Assembly: GCA_022446885.1 (NCBI GenBank)
Contig: JAKVBU010000021.1
Coordinates: 1 to 59,748, forward strand
Origin: Phycisphaerales bacterium
GTDB taxonomy: Bacteria; Planctomycetota; Phycisphaerae; Phycisphaerales; SM1A02
Direction of reading: 5' to 3'
DNA: 59,748 nt
This document shows positions 15,733 through 24,901 of the stretch, in pieces (position 1 is the first letter of the stretch; each line of letters begins with the position of its first letter). The notes beneath the pieces are model-generated. The model searched no databases. It was given only the letters and a program-made list of their open reading frames with translations, and had not been told where the DNA came from. Position numbers and translations under genes: made by a program.

Positions 15733-18632
15733 CACTTGTTCTCGGGTACCGCGTCAGGGTCGATCTGCCGCAGTCGTTCTCGGGTTTCGTCGGTCTGAGG
15801 CGTGATACGACGCAGCAGCGAACTGTCGGGGCCGTACTGGTCGATCTCAGTCTGAATCGGGTCACGGTCAGGTGGCTGGACATTGCCCTTTTCAGTGACA
15901 CGCTCGTAAACATTCAGGTCGATGAGGGCCTGCTCATCTCGCAATTGTTCGCCAAGTGGACGAGCCACAGCTTCGAGGCGTTGCAGATCTTCGACGTTGT
16001 AATTGGAGTAGTTGTCGAAGGGGCGGTGCACAACGGTCGGCGTGAGGAACGCGATCAGTTCAGTCCGTTCAAGCGACTCCTCGGTGTGCGAGAAGAGCCC
16101 ACCGATGAGGGGGATGTCACCCAGAATCGGAATCTTGGTCTTCAGCACCGTCTCCGTCTCTTTGAGCAGGCCGCCGATCACGACCGTCTGCCCATCGAGC
16201 AGAATCACGTGGCTCGAGACCTGCTTGCGGGTGAAGATCTGGCTGTTGACGGTGCCGTCGGCGCCGGCGCTGATCGTGGCGCTGGGGCCGATGGCGGAGA
16301 GTTCCAGCGTCACCGTGAGGTCTACTGCCCCTTCCTCGGTGATGCGGGGCCGTACGTTCAGGAATACACCGACGTTCTTGTAGTTGACGTTGGTCTGCGT
16401 GTTGAGACCAGCTGAAGCACTGTCGGTGATGGATGAGACGACCGGATACTCAAGGCCGCTGAAGAACACAGCTTCCTCGTTGTCGGCCGTGTAGACCCGC
16501 GGCTCCTGAATGACTCGGGTGTTCGTCACGGTATTGAGCGCCTCGATGACCAGATTCAGATCAAAGGGCCCCAGGGCCAGCACGCCGGTCGTGCCCGTAA
16601 GCAGGTGGTCGAAGATGAACTCCAGAGGATTCAGGGTGGATGATTGATAGTTGACGCCACCAGCGACGTATCCATTTGGTTGGCCCCCGAACTGGATGGG
16701 GGCCGAAGTGAACACGCCTTGTCCCTGTTTGGAGATGCCCCGTCCCATTTGCACGCCCAGATTCAGGCTGTCACCCAAGTCCACTTCCACGACGGTCGCC
16801 GAGATCATCACTTGGCGTCGTGGCCGATCAAATGCGTGAATCAGCCGAACCATGGAGTCTCGATAGGCCGGCGGGGCAAGCACTGCCAGTGCGTTCTGGC
16901 GAATGACTGGCACCACTCGTACCTTGCCGATCAGGGCCGATTCTGCCGACTGGTCGTCTTCGTTTCCGCCCGTTTGCCAGGGGAAGTTGAGGTCCTGAGA
17001 TCCGCTGGCGGTGTCGGGGCCGGAGATGTTGATGCCGCCCGAGCTCGAGGAACTGTCTGATGCCGCGAAACCCTCTGCCGTCAATCCGGTCTCCGGTCGC
17101 GGCAACGAAACACGGGCACCAGCCCGCGCCAGCAGAATGTTGATCTCTTCCGAGAGCTCGACTGCGTTGGCGTACTTGAGCGGGATGACTTCCGGCAGAC
17201 CGACGTCGGTGGGCTGATCCACTTCCTCGATGATCTGCTCGATGAAGTCGAACGACTCGGCGGTCTTGGCCAATACGAGCAGGGCGTTTCGATCGGGGAA
17301 GGCCTCGATGTTGTAGACACCTTCAATGCCCTCGGTGGCGGTGGCACCGCCGCTTTGGCCACTACGGCCTGCTGGAGAGCGGCCACTTGAACTGGAACCA
17401 CCCCCGGCGCCCAGCACGGTCTGCAGCAAGTCTCGCACCTTGATCGGATCTGTGTACTTGAGAATGAACAGCCGGGAGGTGCCCTCGGGTCGAGGCAGAT
17501 CCCACTGCCGTTCAATCAGCACCGTGATGTCTTCGAGCACATCTCGCTCGGCCTCGATCGTGATCGTGTTCTGTTGGGCGTTGACGGTGGTTCGCAGCGG
17601 CACACGCTGACGTCCCTCGATCTGGCTGGTGTTGGTCCGGGGCGTATTTCGACCGCGGTTCTGGTTGTTCGACTGGCCGCGGGAGGGGGTTGTTCGTGAT
17701 CCCGAAGACGAGCCACTCTCTTCAAACAGCGCCAGTACGTTCTCTTCGATCTGCAGCGCATCAGCCCACTTCAGGCGGAATGTGCGGATGTGATCGTCGA
17801 GCCACAGGTGGTCTTGCTCCTTGATGATCAACTCCGCTTGTTGGCACAGAGCCACATCGCCCAGCAGCAAAATCTGGTTCGACAGCGAGTCGCCGGTGAT
17901 CTTGGCATAGTCCGCCGGGAAGAACGTCTCGAGATTCTGCACGATCGTCTCGGCGTTGGCCCGTTCGACCTGGAAGATCTTGAGGATGAGTGTGCCTCGG
18001 TCGATCCGCTCGGACACGGTGTCTTGCGGCCCGACAACTTCGATCTCGCCCAGCTCGTCGCGCATGTCCAGCAACTTGCCGATGAAGATCACATCGGGGC
18101 GCTCGATGATGCCAATTTCGTTCATCCGCAGATAACTGAAGATCAGATCGAGCGCTTCCGATCGGGGCACTGCTTCATCAGCGATGATGGTGAATTCATC
18201 TCGGGCAGCCGATGCAATATTGTTGCCCACGGGCATCACGATCTTGCCGGTCTCGATGGCGATGAAGTCGAGCAGATCGTCGAACTTCACTTCCTTGAGA
18301 TTGAGGGTGACAAGTTCATCTTTGACGGGACGCCGATCAGTTCGAGCCCGGCCGTGTCCGAATTGAGGCGGAACGGGGGCTTCAACCTCTTCTTCGATCG
18401 GGGCAGGTTCGGGCGCCTCAACTTCGTCTTCGGTCGGGGCAGGCTCAATTGGTGCAGATGCAGGTTCCTCAGGCAATGCAGGGGACTCGATCGGATCCTC
18501 GGCTGGCTCTTCAATGATGGGCGCGGGTGGAGGGGGTTCCGGGGCTGGACGATCAGGAGCGTCCTGAGCCGTGGCGATGTGAGCCACGAAGAAGGCGATG
18601 GGCAGGATCAGTCGCATCATTGGGACGGGCAT
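15732..18632 (-). CDS. gspD: Type II secretion system secretin GspD
   Basis: This is the outer-membrane secretin ring, 966 residues. Residues 1-22 are a signal peptide (LILPIAFFVAHIATAQ). Residues ~24-100 are Pro/Glu/Ala-rich, and then come N0/N1-type repeats (LLDFIAIETGKIVMPVG, LKYTDPIKVRDLLQTVLGAGGG, LKYANAVELSEEINILL). The C-terminal secretin domain shows VVEVDLGDSLNLGVQMG, VYTADNEEAVFFSGLEYPVV, VNYKNVGVFLNVRPRI and LKTKIPILGDIPLIGGLFS, the last being the diagnostic membrane-spanning signature. I chose the ATG at 18632, which follows GAGAG and lies 13 bases after the upstream stop; an upstream in-frame start would overlap that gene. After the secretin domain there is a ~70-residue hydrophilic tail. 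Confidence 0.93.
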   Translation of the reverse strand: MPVPMMRLILPIAFFVAHIATAQDAPDRPAPEPPPPAPIIEEPAEDPIESPALPEEPASAPIEPAPTEDEVEAPEPAPIEEEVEAPVPPQFGHGRARTDRRPVKDELVTLNLKEVKFDDLLDFIAIETGKIVMPVGNNIASAARDEFTIIADEAVPRSEALDLIFSYLRMNEIGIIERPDVIFIGKLLDMRDELGEIEVVGPQDTVSERIDRGTLILKIFQVERANAETIVQNLETFFPADYAKITGDSLSNQILLLGDVALCQQAELIIKEQDHLWLDDHIRTFRLKWADALQIEENVLALFEESGSSSGSRTTPSRGQSNNQNRGRNTPRTNTSQIEGRQRVPLRTTVNAQQNTITIEAERDVLEDITVLIERQWDLPRPEGTSRLFILKYTDPIKVRDLLQTVLGAGGGSSSSGRSPAGRSGQSGGATATEGIEGVYNIEAFPDRNALLVLAKTAESFDFIEQIIEEVDQPTDVGLPEVIPLKYANAVELSEEINILLARAGARVSLPRPETGLTAEGFAASDSSSSSGGINISGPDTASGSQDLNFPWQTGGNEDDQSAESALIGKVRVVPVIRQNALAVLAPPAYRDSMVRLIHAFDRPRRQVMISATVVEVDLGDSLNLGVQMGRGISKQGQGVFTSAPIQFGGQPNGYVAGGVNYQSSTLNPLEFIFDHLLTGTTGVLALGPFDLNLVIEALNTVTNTRVIQEPRVYTADNEEAVFFSGLEYPVVSSITDSASAGLNTQTNVNYKNVGVFLNVRPRITEEGAVDLTVTLELSAIGPSATISAGADGTVNSQIFTRKQVSSHVILLDGQTVVIGGLLKETETVLKTKIPILGDIPLIGGLFSHTEESLERTELIAFLTPTVVHRPFDNYSNYNVEDLQRLEAVARPLGEQLRDEQALIDLNVYERVTEKGNVQPPDRDPIQTEIDQYGPDSSLLRRITPQTDETRERLRQIDPDAVPENK

Positions 18633-18645
18633 GCGAGGGGCTCTC

Positions 18646-19380
18646 TCAAGGGGTGTGGGCGCCGCTGGCGCCCCGCGTTGGTCTGTTGTCCTCGACATGG
18701 GGTCGCGAACGACCTTCGAGGAGGGTGTCGGTCACTGTCTCATTGGCCGAGGGAAGTTCATCGGCCGGGAACAGGTCGAGTTCGAATGGGCCGCCGCCGC
18801 GCCAATGCACGGTGACGGTGCGGGGGGCGTCGATGGCGACGACTTCGATTTCCTCGAGCACTTGGCCACGAGGGATCACGATCAGGTCGTCGTTCTGTTT
18901 GAATACGGCATCGGAGCCCCACACCATCACGAGGTCCGGGCCGGCATAACGAGAGGGGCCGCTGGGCGGTAGTGGTGGTGGCGGGGGGGCGATCTCACGA
19001 GGCTTGCAGGTTTCTTCCGTGCACGACGAGCCGCCTTTCCAGGTGCCGCCAGATACACGACACTCACTACGCTCGAGGATCTGGCACTCAGTCTCAGACA
19101 TGCAGCAGGCACCGGTGGGCTCCGGTGGTGGCGGGGCGGGAGGTGCTGGTGGGTCGAAGAAGAAACTGCGTCCGTGGATTCGGTTTCGATCCACGCGATC
19201 GACATCCAAGTGGGCTTCGATCGTCCGAGCGTGGATCGCCGGATCGGGTGCCTCGCCGCCACGCAGGTGGGCGATGGTGCGGCTCACCGGCACCGCAAGC
19301 CAGATGACAATGATGATCATCGCCCCTACAGCAGCGAGGCTCAAGCCGAGCGGTCCACGTAGATCATCGCGGTGCATCAT
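18646..19380 (-). CDS. GspC/PilP-like inner-membrane protein with Cys-rich module
   Basis: The protein has 244 residues. One transmembrane helix near residues 12-31 is followed by a periplasmic part, like GspC or PilP, which link the inner-membrane platform to the secretin. The neighbours agree: gspM is just upstream (ATGA overlap) and gspD just downstream. Residues 89-125 are a compact Cys module, TGACC-x5-C-x7-C-x4-GGTWKGG-x2-C-x4-C with six Cys, flanked on both sides by polyproline (residues 77-87 and 131-139). This module is known from extracellular proteins of planctomycetes and does not occur in classical GspC. The C-terminal ~110 residues look like an HR/PDZ-type beta-rich domain, but no motif allows certainty. 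The call is from context plus topology. Confidence 0.72.
   Translation of the reverse strand: MMHRDDLRGPLGLSLAAVGAMIIIVIWLAVPVSRTIAHLRGGEAPDPAIHARTIEAHLDVDRVDRNRIHGRSFFFDPPAPPAPPPPEPTGACCMSETECQILERSECRVSGGTWKGGSSCTEETCKPREIAPPPPPLPPSGPSRYAGPDLVMVWGSDAVFKQNDDLIVIPRGQVLEEIEVVAIDAPRTVTVHWRGGGPFELDLFPADELPSANETVTDTLLEGRSRPHVEDNRPTRGASGAHTP
19006..19116 (-). other. Cys-rich GACC...GGTW module inside the GspC-like protein
   Basis: Encodes residues 89-125 of the GspC/PilP-like protein, six cysteines (92, 93, 99, 107, 120, 125) within 34 residues around a Gly-Gly-Thr-Trp core. It lies between polyproline linkers, so it is probably an independently folded, disulfide-bonded periplasmic domain. Confidence 0.7.
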
Positions 19381-19961
19381 CGACGTCGGCTCCCCGCATT
19401 GACCCACGCTTCGACGGTTGCTGTGACGTCGAGCGTGCCCGATCGTTTGCCACGTGTCAGTCGCAGCGACTCAATTGACTCGATCGCCGGGTTCATCTCC
19501 AGATCAGCAATCAACTCATGGGCAGTTTCAACCTCGCCCGTGAATGCAAGATCAGCCTTGATTCGCTCTACTCGCCCGCCGGTCAGGCCGCGAACCGTCA
19601 CGCCGCTACCCGACTCATTGAGCGTGTAGTCGGTGATGCCCCAAGTGGCCATGGTTGACTTGATCGTTTCGATGAGCGACTGGGAGCCCTCTTCTCGGCT
19701 GTCGGGAAGTTCGACGGGCCCGTGCGCGAGAACGGCGTTTCGGGTACTCAGTGAACCTCCACCGGCATCCTCGATCAACACGAGGTTCTCCTCGATGGCG
19801 TCGGCTTGGTCCCCCCAACCGTTTGCCATGGGCATGAAGACCTCAGACCACACCAGCAACAGTACCGTGACACCGAGCACACCCACGGCGAACTTGCCCG
19901 TGGGGCTCATGGTCGAGAATTGCTCGCCAAAGCGCTGCGACATGGACGAAGGCTCGGCCAT
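19377..19961 (-). CDS. gspM: GspM/PilO-like type II secretion protein
   Basis: This 194-residue bitopic protein has a short cytoplasmic N-terminus, one helix (about 24-43, AVGVLGVTVLLLVWSEVF), a coiled-coil-like stretch, and a ferredoxin-like periplasmic domain of two beta-alpha-beta halves (VTVRGLTGGRVERIKADLAFTG..., IESIESLRLTRG...LDVTATVEAW), as in GspM and PilO. It should pair with the GspL-like protein, whose stop overlaps its start by one base, and feeds into the GspC-like gene with an ATGA overlap. The assignment rests on topology and operon place; sequence identity in this family is always low. Confidence 0.75.
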   Translation of the reverse strand: MAEPSSMSQRFGEQFSTMSPTGKFAVGVLGVTVLLLVWSEVFMPMANGWGDQADAIEENLVLIEDAGGGSLSTRNAVLAHGPVELPDSREEGSQSLIETIKSTMATWGITDYTLNESGSGVTVRGLTGGRVERIKADLAFTGEVETAHELIADLEMNPAIESIESLRLTRGKRSGTLDVTATVEAWVNAGSRRR

Positions 19962-21970
19962 CAGTTCTTGTTCCCTTCGTTGACCTTCATCAACTGATCG
20001 AAGAGCAGCTTGAAGTAGGCCTTGAGGGCCTCCTTCTGTGCCTCATCCTTCACTCGATTTCGGGCCTGCGCGACTTCACCAATGCGGGCTCGCAATTCGT
20101 CTGCGTTGAGCGTTGCGACCTGCTCGGCCGTGAGGATCTGCGGCATGGCGCCCAGTGCGCCTGAGTCGAGGTCGCCGCTCTGGAACTCGGCAGAGCCCAC
20201 GCTCACCGAACCGCTGGATGCGGCGTTGCCGCTGGGGCGATCAATCTCAGGACGGTGCCCACCCTCAGCCGTGACGACCCGGTTGATCGTCGAGGGATCG
20301 ACACGCTCAACTTCATCATCGCCGGTTCCGGGACGTCGGCTCGGATCATGGCCGGGGCGGGGGCGCCTGCCGGTGTTCCCGGCAGGATCGGAGTTTGAGG
20401 CATTGCCACTGCCATCGGCGACAGCGGTCTCGGCGTTGTTGCCCTCAGAACTGGGCTCATCAGCGTTGGTGTCGTCTTGCTCAAGATCCACAGGGTCAGG
20501 CTTGGATGGTGGCATCGGCGCGGATCCCTGGGCAACAGGATCCCAGCCGCCCAGTTCGCTGGGCCGGGCCGGGGGGCCTCCGTCTGCCGTCGCAGGCAGG
20601 TTGTAGATGCGCTGCTGATGGGTCCAGGCGGCGAAGTCGTGTTCATCCGCATAACGCGGTCGAAGCTGAGCGTTTCGGACCGACGCGACCATGGTGAACT
20701 CTCGCTGGCCGATGCGTTTCTTGCCATCCCACTCGACGGTGACTTCATTGAACACTTTGGAGGCCTGCAGATTGGCCTTCATTCGGGTGATGAGATCGGC
20801 TGCTGAGGCGCCGCCCTTGGGTGTCGCGTGCCCTCGAATGCGAATGGGCTCGCCATTGTCAATACGAATCTGCTCGATGACGACGCCGAGGGGGGCCGCG
20901 GCGCCAATGTCGGCCAGCAGTTTGGTCATGGGCCAGGTCTCGCGACTGAGCACCTGGTAGTACTGCGAGCGGGACTTGGCGTCCTTGGCCGAAGCGACAG
21001 CCGTTGCCAGTTCCGGGTGCGAGGCTTCCAGGATCGCCAGCCGCGCTGCACTTACGGCGATGGGCCCGATGAATAGCAATGCGATGGCTGCTATCAGGAG
21101 GGCTACAGCGGTGCGACGGGTTCGCATCGAGGCAATTGCCCGTTCACGGCGAGATGTTCGAAGCCGCGGCGCCCGTTGCTGGAGCACTGTCAGAGGGGCC
21201 AGCGGCCCAGTGGCGGCCAAGGCACACCCGATGGCCACACCGAAGAGCGCCGTGTCTTGAGGCACCTCGCCAGTGCATCGCCCCAGGAGGGCCTCTGATG
21301 CTGCTGGGGAGAGTCGTAGGGCACCGGTGCCCGAAACCTGAGCGCTGTCGAGGCCGGCCAAGGCAGCCGTCTCAGTCAGTGCACCCTGCAAGGCGGATGT
21401 CGGGTCGGGTTCACGCATGCATCGGGCGGTCAGTCGCGAGGGCCCCTGCAAGACCAGCGACAAACTGCCCGCGTCGGTGTCCACCAGGGCGGCGGCGTCG
21501 CCCACACTGACCATGCTGAGCAAGCCCACCACATCAGGCACCGACAGGACTGAGCGTCCCAGGCTGGGCATGTCGCCAGCATCGGTCGAGGGCCAACTCA
21601 CAAAGAGCCCAGTTCGGCCGCTGACACCCTCGACTGGAGGCAGTAGGGCGGCGGCAATTCGGTGGGGGGGTTCGTCGGCCATGGGGCGGCCGTGAACATC
21701 TGCGTGCAGACGCTGCTCAAGGAGGGCCTCGTCTACATCCTCACCCAATGCGACGCTGCGGCAGACGGTGCGGGCACCGGGCAGCACGACCCGAATCGAC
21801 CCCACACTCTGGCCAGCCACCCAGCCGGGCAGATCGGCATCTGAGCACCGATGGGCAGCCTCGATGGAGAGCCCGGTTTCGGTGGGCTGGGCGATCAGCG
21901 CAGACCATGCACCGTCGATCCGGTGGCAGATCAAGAGAGATGGCGATGTGGATTCGGGAACACTTGGCAT
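19961..21970 (-). CDS. gspL: GspL/PilN-like platform protein with actin-like N-terminal part
   Basis: The protein has 669 residues. The first ~250 look like the actin-like cytoplasmic domain of GspL/PilM in degenerate form (VRVVLPGARTVCRSVALGEDVDEALLEQRL, AALVDTDAGSLSLVLQG). A helix at about 287-306 (AVALLIAAIALLFIGPIAV) leads to a PilN-like periplasmic domain (WPMTKLLADIGAAAPLGVVIEQIRID). An acidic/Pro/Gly-rich disordered stretch runs over about 470-590, and a C-terminal amphipathic helix (ELRARIGEVAQARNRVKDEAQKEALKAYFKLLFDQL) ends the protein. GspL recruits the GspE ATPase to the membrane. A 65-base gap separates it from gspK, the widest gap in the operon. Confidence 0.78.
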   Translation of the reverse strand: MPSVPESTSPSLLICHRIDGAWSALIAQPTETGLSIEAAHRCSDADLPGWVAGQSVGSIRVVLPGARTVCRSVALGEDVDEALLEQRLHADVHGRPMADEPPHRIAAALLPPVEGVSGRTGLFVSWPSTDAGDMPSLGRSVLSVPDVVGLLSMVSVGDAAALVDTDAGSLSLVLQGPSRLTARCMREPDPTSALQGALTETAALAGLDSAQVSGTGALRLSPAASEALLGRCTGEVPQDTALFGVAIGCALAATGPLAPLTVLQQRAPRLRTSRRERAIASMRTRRTAVALLIAAIALLFIGPIAVSAARLAILEASHPELATAVASAKDAKSRSQYYQVLSRETWPMTKLLADIGAAAPLGVVIEQIRIDNGEPIRIRGHATPKGGASAADLITRMKANLQASKVFNEVTVEWDGKKRIGQREFTMVASVRNAQLRPRYADEHDFAAWTHQQRIYNLPATADGGPPARPSELGGWDPVAQGSAPMPPSKPDPVDLEQDDTNADEPSSEGNNAETAVADGSGNASNSDPAGNTGRRPRPGHDPSRRPGTGDDEVERVDPSTINRVVTAEGGHRPEIDRPSGNAASSGSVSVGSAEFQSGDLDSGALGAMPQILTAEQVATLNADELRARIGEVAQARNRVKDEAQKEALKAYFKLLFDQLMKVNEGNKN

Positions 21971-22035
21971 TGCAGGTCGTGAGGGCTATCAGGGCCCGTC
22001 TGCCCTTCTCTATCGGCTGGATTACCGGCTGCAGG

Positions 22036-23406
22036 TCAGTCCTCACGGATGTCCAGAATGCGAACCGGCACGGATGAACGATCCACAGTGACCACGATTT
22101 CCGCTTCCTGCCCGGTTGCCTTGCTGAATCCCCTGCTGGTGATGGTGAAGACGTTGCTCCGGGTGTCAAAAAACCGGGTCAACTGGGCCATTCCATCGGG
22201 ATCCGCCTCCGGCAGGGCCCACAGATCAACCACGCTCGTGAGCCCGGCAGCTCGCTGCGTGCGAAGTGCCAGCAGATTCTCGACCAGCCGCTCCTGCCCC
22301 TCGAGCATGGCGTAGAGGGTGTCTGCGGGCACCGTGTTGATATTGAGGCGGCCCAAGGCCGGTCGATGGGGGGCCTCGACGATGGTCTCCGAGAGCAAAA
22401 TGGCCACTTCATCGGGGGTCAGGCTGGTATCTACCTGCCCAGCCTCGCCATCGTCAGCTTCACCCGAACCAGCGGTGGCCATGCCCAGCTCGCTGACCAG
22501 CGTGTCGAGCGAGAAGTCCTCCTGGCGAGCCATGCCCAGCACCGAATCTGCTTTCTCGGGGAGCAGTTCAAGGCCAAACCAAGCAAACCGATCGATGAGT
22601 TCGGTGGCATCGGCATTTCGCAGCCAGATGCGAGGCTCACCGCTGTCAGTGGAACCTCCAGCGACCGAACGGGTTGTGAGCATCGCTGACCAGCCACCAT
22701 CGAGGGTGTCTGAGCCATCGTCGAGGGGGAGCAGTTCGTCGCCGTCTCGCTCCTCAGGGTCGAGCCGGTTGTTCATGTTCCAGTCTTCGCCTCGAATCTC
22801 CTCTGGCTCGATGCCCGCAACCAATTCCAACTCCGCGACATTGTGCAGCAGACCATTTCGTGGCTCGTATCGGGCATCAAGAGAGAGGTAGTAGTCACGT
22901 TCCACACCGAATTCGCCCGGTTCGTCGTCTTCATCGATCCAGTCTTCGATGGCGTCGAACACACCCCAAGCCAGCGGGCCGAACATGGTGTTGACAAGGC
23001 CACGGAACTCGCCGTTGACGTTCAATTTGCTGTGCTCGTCCATCGGGCCGGCAAAGGGCGCCGCGCTCCCGGCGCCATTGTGCTGGATGAGCCAATTGCC
23101 CCCTGAGACATCGCCGATGTGTACGGCATCGAGGTCGTGGATCAGGGCGTAGGCGTCCATCGGAACCGGATAGCGGGTGTGCAGCGCCAATGTTGCGATT
23201 GTTGACTCCACCCCTGCGCGAGCAGCCCAGCGAGCCTTGATGCGTTCCATGGCGTCGCGGCCCTCCAGCAACATCCTCCCCGATGTGACCTGCAAGCCGG
23301 CGACAATCATGCCCAGCGCGGCCAGCCCCCAGATGACGGCGATCATCGCCGAGCCTCTGCGTGACCATCGAGCTGGACGTGCCAGATGTGGGTTCGGGTG
23401 GTTCAT
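22036..23406 (-). CDS. gspK: Type II secretion minor pseudopilin GspK
   Basis: This is the tip pseudopilin, 456 residues. The N-terminal leader RRGSAMIAVIWGLAALGMIVAG has the prepilin cleavage region and hydrophobic helix, but with Ser-Ala-Met at the cleavage site, as often seen in GspK. The segment FDAIEDWIDEDDEPGEFGVERDYY is the GspK calcium-site region, and LGRLNINTVPADTLYAMLEGQERLVENLLALR is the conserved helix-hairpin-like segment. It is longer than the usual ~320 because of acidic loops. It starts inside the gspJ stop (ATGA). Confidence 0.9.
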   Translation of the reverse strand: MNHPNPHLARPARWSRRGSAMIAVIWGLAALGMIVAGLQVTSGRMLLEGRDAMERIKARWAARAGVESTIATLALHTRYPVPMDAYALIHDLDAVHIGDVSGGNWLIQHNGAGSAAPFAGPMDEHSKLNVNGEFRGLVNTMFGPLAWGVFDAIEDWIDEDDEPGEFGVERDYYLSLDARYEPRNGLLHNVAELELVAGIEPEEIRGEDWNMNNRLDPEERDGDELLPLDDGSDTLDGGWSAMLTTRSVAGGSTDSGEPRIWLRNADATELIDRFAWFGLELLPEKADSVLGMARQEDFSLDTLVSELGMATAGSGEADDGEAGQVDTSLTPDEVAILLSETIVEAPHRPALGRLNINTVPADTLYAMLEGQERLVENLLALRTQRAAGLTSVVDLWALPEADPDGMAQLTRFFDTRSNVFTITSRGFSKATGQEAEIVVTVDRSSVPVRILDIRED

Positions 23407-24425
23407 CGTCCGCCACCTCCGCCGCCACCACCACCACCGCCGCCGCCGCCGCCGCGTGCACCCCCGCCCTGGCCGGTTGAAGCGCCACCGCCTCCACCGC
23501 CACCACGCCCGCCCCCGCCGGGAAGATTCACGCCCGGGGGAAGGTCTACGGTCGAGCCATCGGGCAAGGTGATGGTATTTCCACCCGGGCCGATTTGCGG
23601 TGTGCCTTCAGCGCCGAGCCCTGCACCGCCTGCCCCGGGCACATCGCCGCCAGCGACGGGAATTGGCAAGGGCGCGTTGTTGGCGATCGCTTCGATGACG
23701 GCATCGAGTTGCTCCTCATCGAGGCCCCACTTGTCCATGACGGCTTGGGCCAGCAGCAGATCGGCCATCTCCTTTGGCATTCGGCTTCGATCGAGCGCCA
23801 CAACAGTCTGCAAGGTGGCCAATGGCGCATCACGCAGCGCCTCGCCAGGATCAGCGCCGGTAGCCGTAACTGTCAGTCGGATGGCCTGTGGAAGGCCGTC
23901 TCGATCGGAGTCCCATACGGCATACCACTGCTCGCCATCCCATGCTTCGATGTTCAGGCCAGCGATCCCCTCCGTGGCCGGGTAGACGATGCCGCCACCG
24001 CGGGGGTACTTGTCGGGCATGGCGTCTCGGCGGTGCCAGAGCACCGGGCCGTCGTCGTCTTCCTCGATGCGGAAAGCAGACTCGAATTCTGTGCCATCTC
24101 CGTTGTAGTCAAGATCGCGGGTGGCGCGAATCCGGCTGTTGAAGATGAGCACTTCATCACGCTCGTACGACTCGCGGCCGATCGTTGTGCCGTTGTCCAC
24201 CAGCAGCAAGCGGGTGAAATACAGGTCTTCGTGGCGCAGGATGGAGACCAGTTCTCGTCGCAGCGAACGCATCGCCACATCCGCCCGCAGGTAGGCATCG
24301 GCTCGCTCGCGGGCGATGTCGCGGCCCTGATTGACCTGTCCCACCGAAAGCCCCATCGCGCCCAGCACGAGCGCCAGGATGATGCCGGCCGTGAGCAGTT
24401 CGATCATGGTGAACCCGCGACGCAT
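23403..24425 (-). CDS. gspJ: Type II secretion minor pseudopilin GspJ with polyglycine tail
   Basis: The protein has 340 residues and begins MRRGFTMIELLTAGIILALVLG, a perfect type III signal (cleavage after Gly, Phe +1, Glu +5). The fold region around LRRELVSILRHEDLYF and VLWHRRDAMPDKYPRGGGIVY fits GspJ. A long C-terminal extension (about 245-340) goes from Pro/Gly to almost pure glycine, ending with more than 15 Gly in a row before Arg. The extension does not resemble other GspJ proteins and is encoded by a slippage-prone triplet tract. One-base overlap with gspI upstream and a four-base overlap with gspK downstream. Confidence 0.87.
   Translation of the reverse strand: MRRGFTMIELLTAGIILALVLGAMGLSVGQVNQGRDIARERADAYLRADVAMRSLRRELVSILRHEDLYFTRLLLVDNGTTIGRESYERDEVLIFNSRIRATRDLDYNGDGTEFESAFRIEEDDDGPVLWHRRDAMPDKYPRGGGIVYPATEGIAGLNIEAWDGEQWYAVWDSDRDGLPQAIRLTVTATGADPGEALRDAPLATLQTVVALDRSRMPKEMADLLLAQAVMDKWGLDEEQLDAVIEAIANNAPLPIPVAGGDVPGAGGAGLGAEGTPQIGPGGNTITLPDGSTVDLPPGVNLPGGGGRGGGGGGGASTGQGGGARGGGGGGGGGGGGGGGR
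23406..23520. repeat. Triplet repeat tract (GGN) encoding the GspJ polyglycine tail
   Basis: Runs of CCGCCG, CCACCA and close variants on the plus strand encode the glycine tail on the minus strand. The tract is immediately before the gspK start and prone to replication slippage in multiples of three. Confidence 0.75.
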
Positions 24426-24901
24426 CAGCCACCACCTGCCCCGGGGGCAGCCTCTTCTTCATCTTCATCCCAACTGCGAGCCTCTCGATCCAGCGGCTCC
24501 TGGGGGCGCCAGTTGTTCCAGTCGTCTTCGTCTCCCTGACGAGGGGCCACGAGTGTCTGCACCTGCACATTCATGGGGCCGCCTCGCTCCATCCACGACA
24601 CGGTGGCGGTGACTTCAAAGGGGGCCCAATCACCCTGAGCGCGAATATTGACGTGGAAGTCGTAGTCGGTGAATGGAGCATCGAATCGCCCCTCGGCGGG
24701 CTGTCGCAAACTGTAGCGCTCCGGCCCCTCGGCGAGCACCATGCTCAGCAGACCGTCTGCCAGCCAACTGGCGGTAATGCGCCGCTCCGACACGCCTTGG
24801 CCGATGAGCGACTGCGACGCCAGCGACATGGTGACGGCCAGGCCAATGGCGAGGATCAATGCCGCCACGAGCACATCGAGCAGGACGACGCCGCGACGCA
24901 T
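24425..24901 (-). CDS. gspI: Type II secretion minor pseudopilin GspI
   Basis: The protein has 158 residues. It starts MRRGVVLLDVLVAALILAIGLAV: a pseudopilin helix in which the usual Gly-Phe/Met-Thr-Leu-x-Glu is Gly-Val-Val-Leu-Leu-Asp, so Asp replaces Glu at +5. A core of ~100 residues follows, then an acidic tail rich in Asp, Glu, Trp and Arg. The ATG at 24901 overlaps the gspH stop by one base (TGATG) and is preferred over an in-frame start six codons upstream. Position between gspH and gspJ supports the call. Confidence 0.82.
   Translation of the reverse strand: MRRGVVLLDVLVAALILAIGLAVTMSLASQSLIGQGVSERRITASWLADGLLSMVLAEGPERYSLRQPAEGRFDAPFTDYDFHVNIRAQGDWAPFEVTATVSWMERGGPMNVQVQTLVAPRQGDEDDWNNWRPQEPLDREARSWDEDEEEAAPGAGGG

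Noticed and set aside
17790-18815. 341-codon plus-strand frame across gspD
   Set aside because: Antisense shadow of the secretin gene; no signal, domain or ribosome-binding site, and the minus-strand frame is clearly a secretin.
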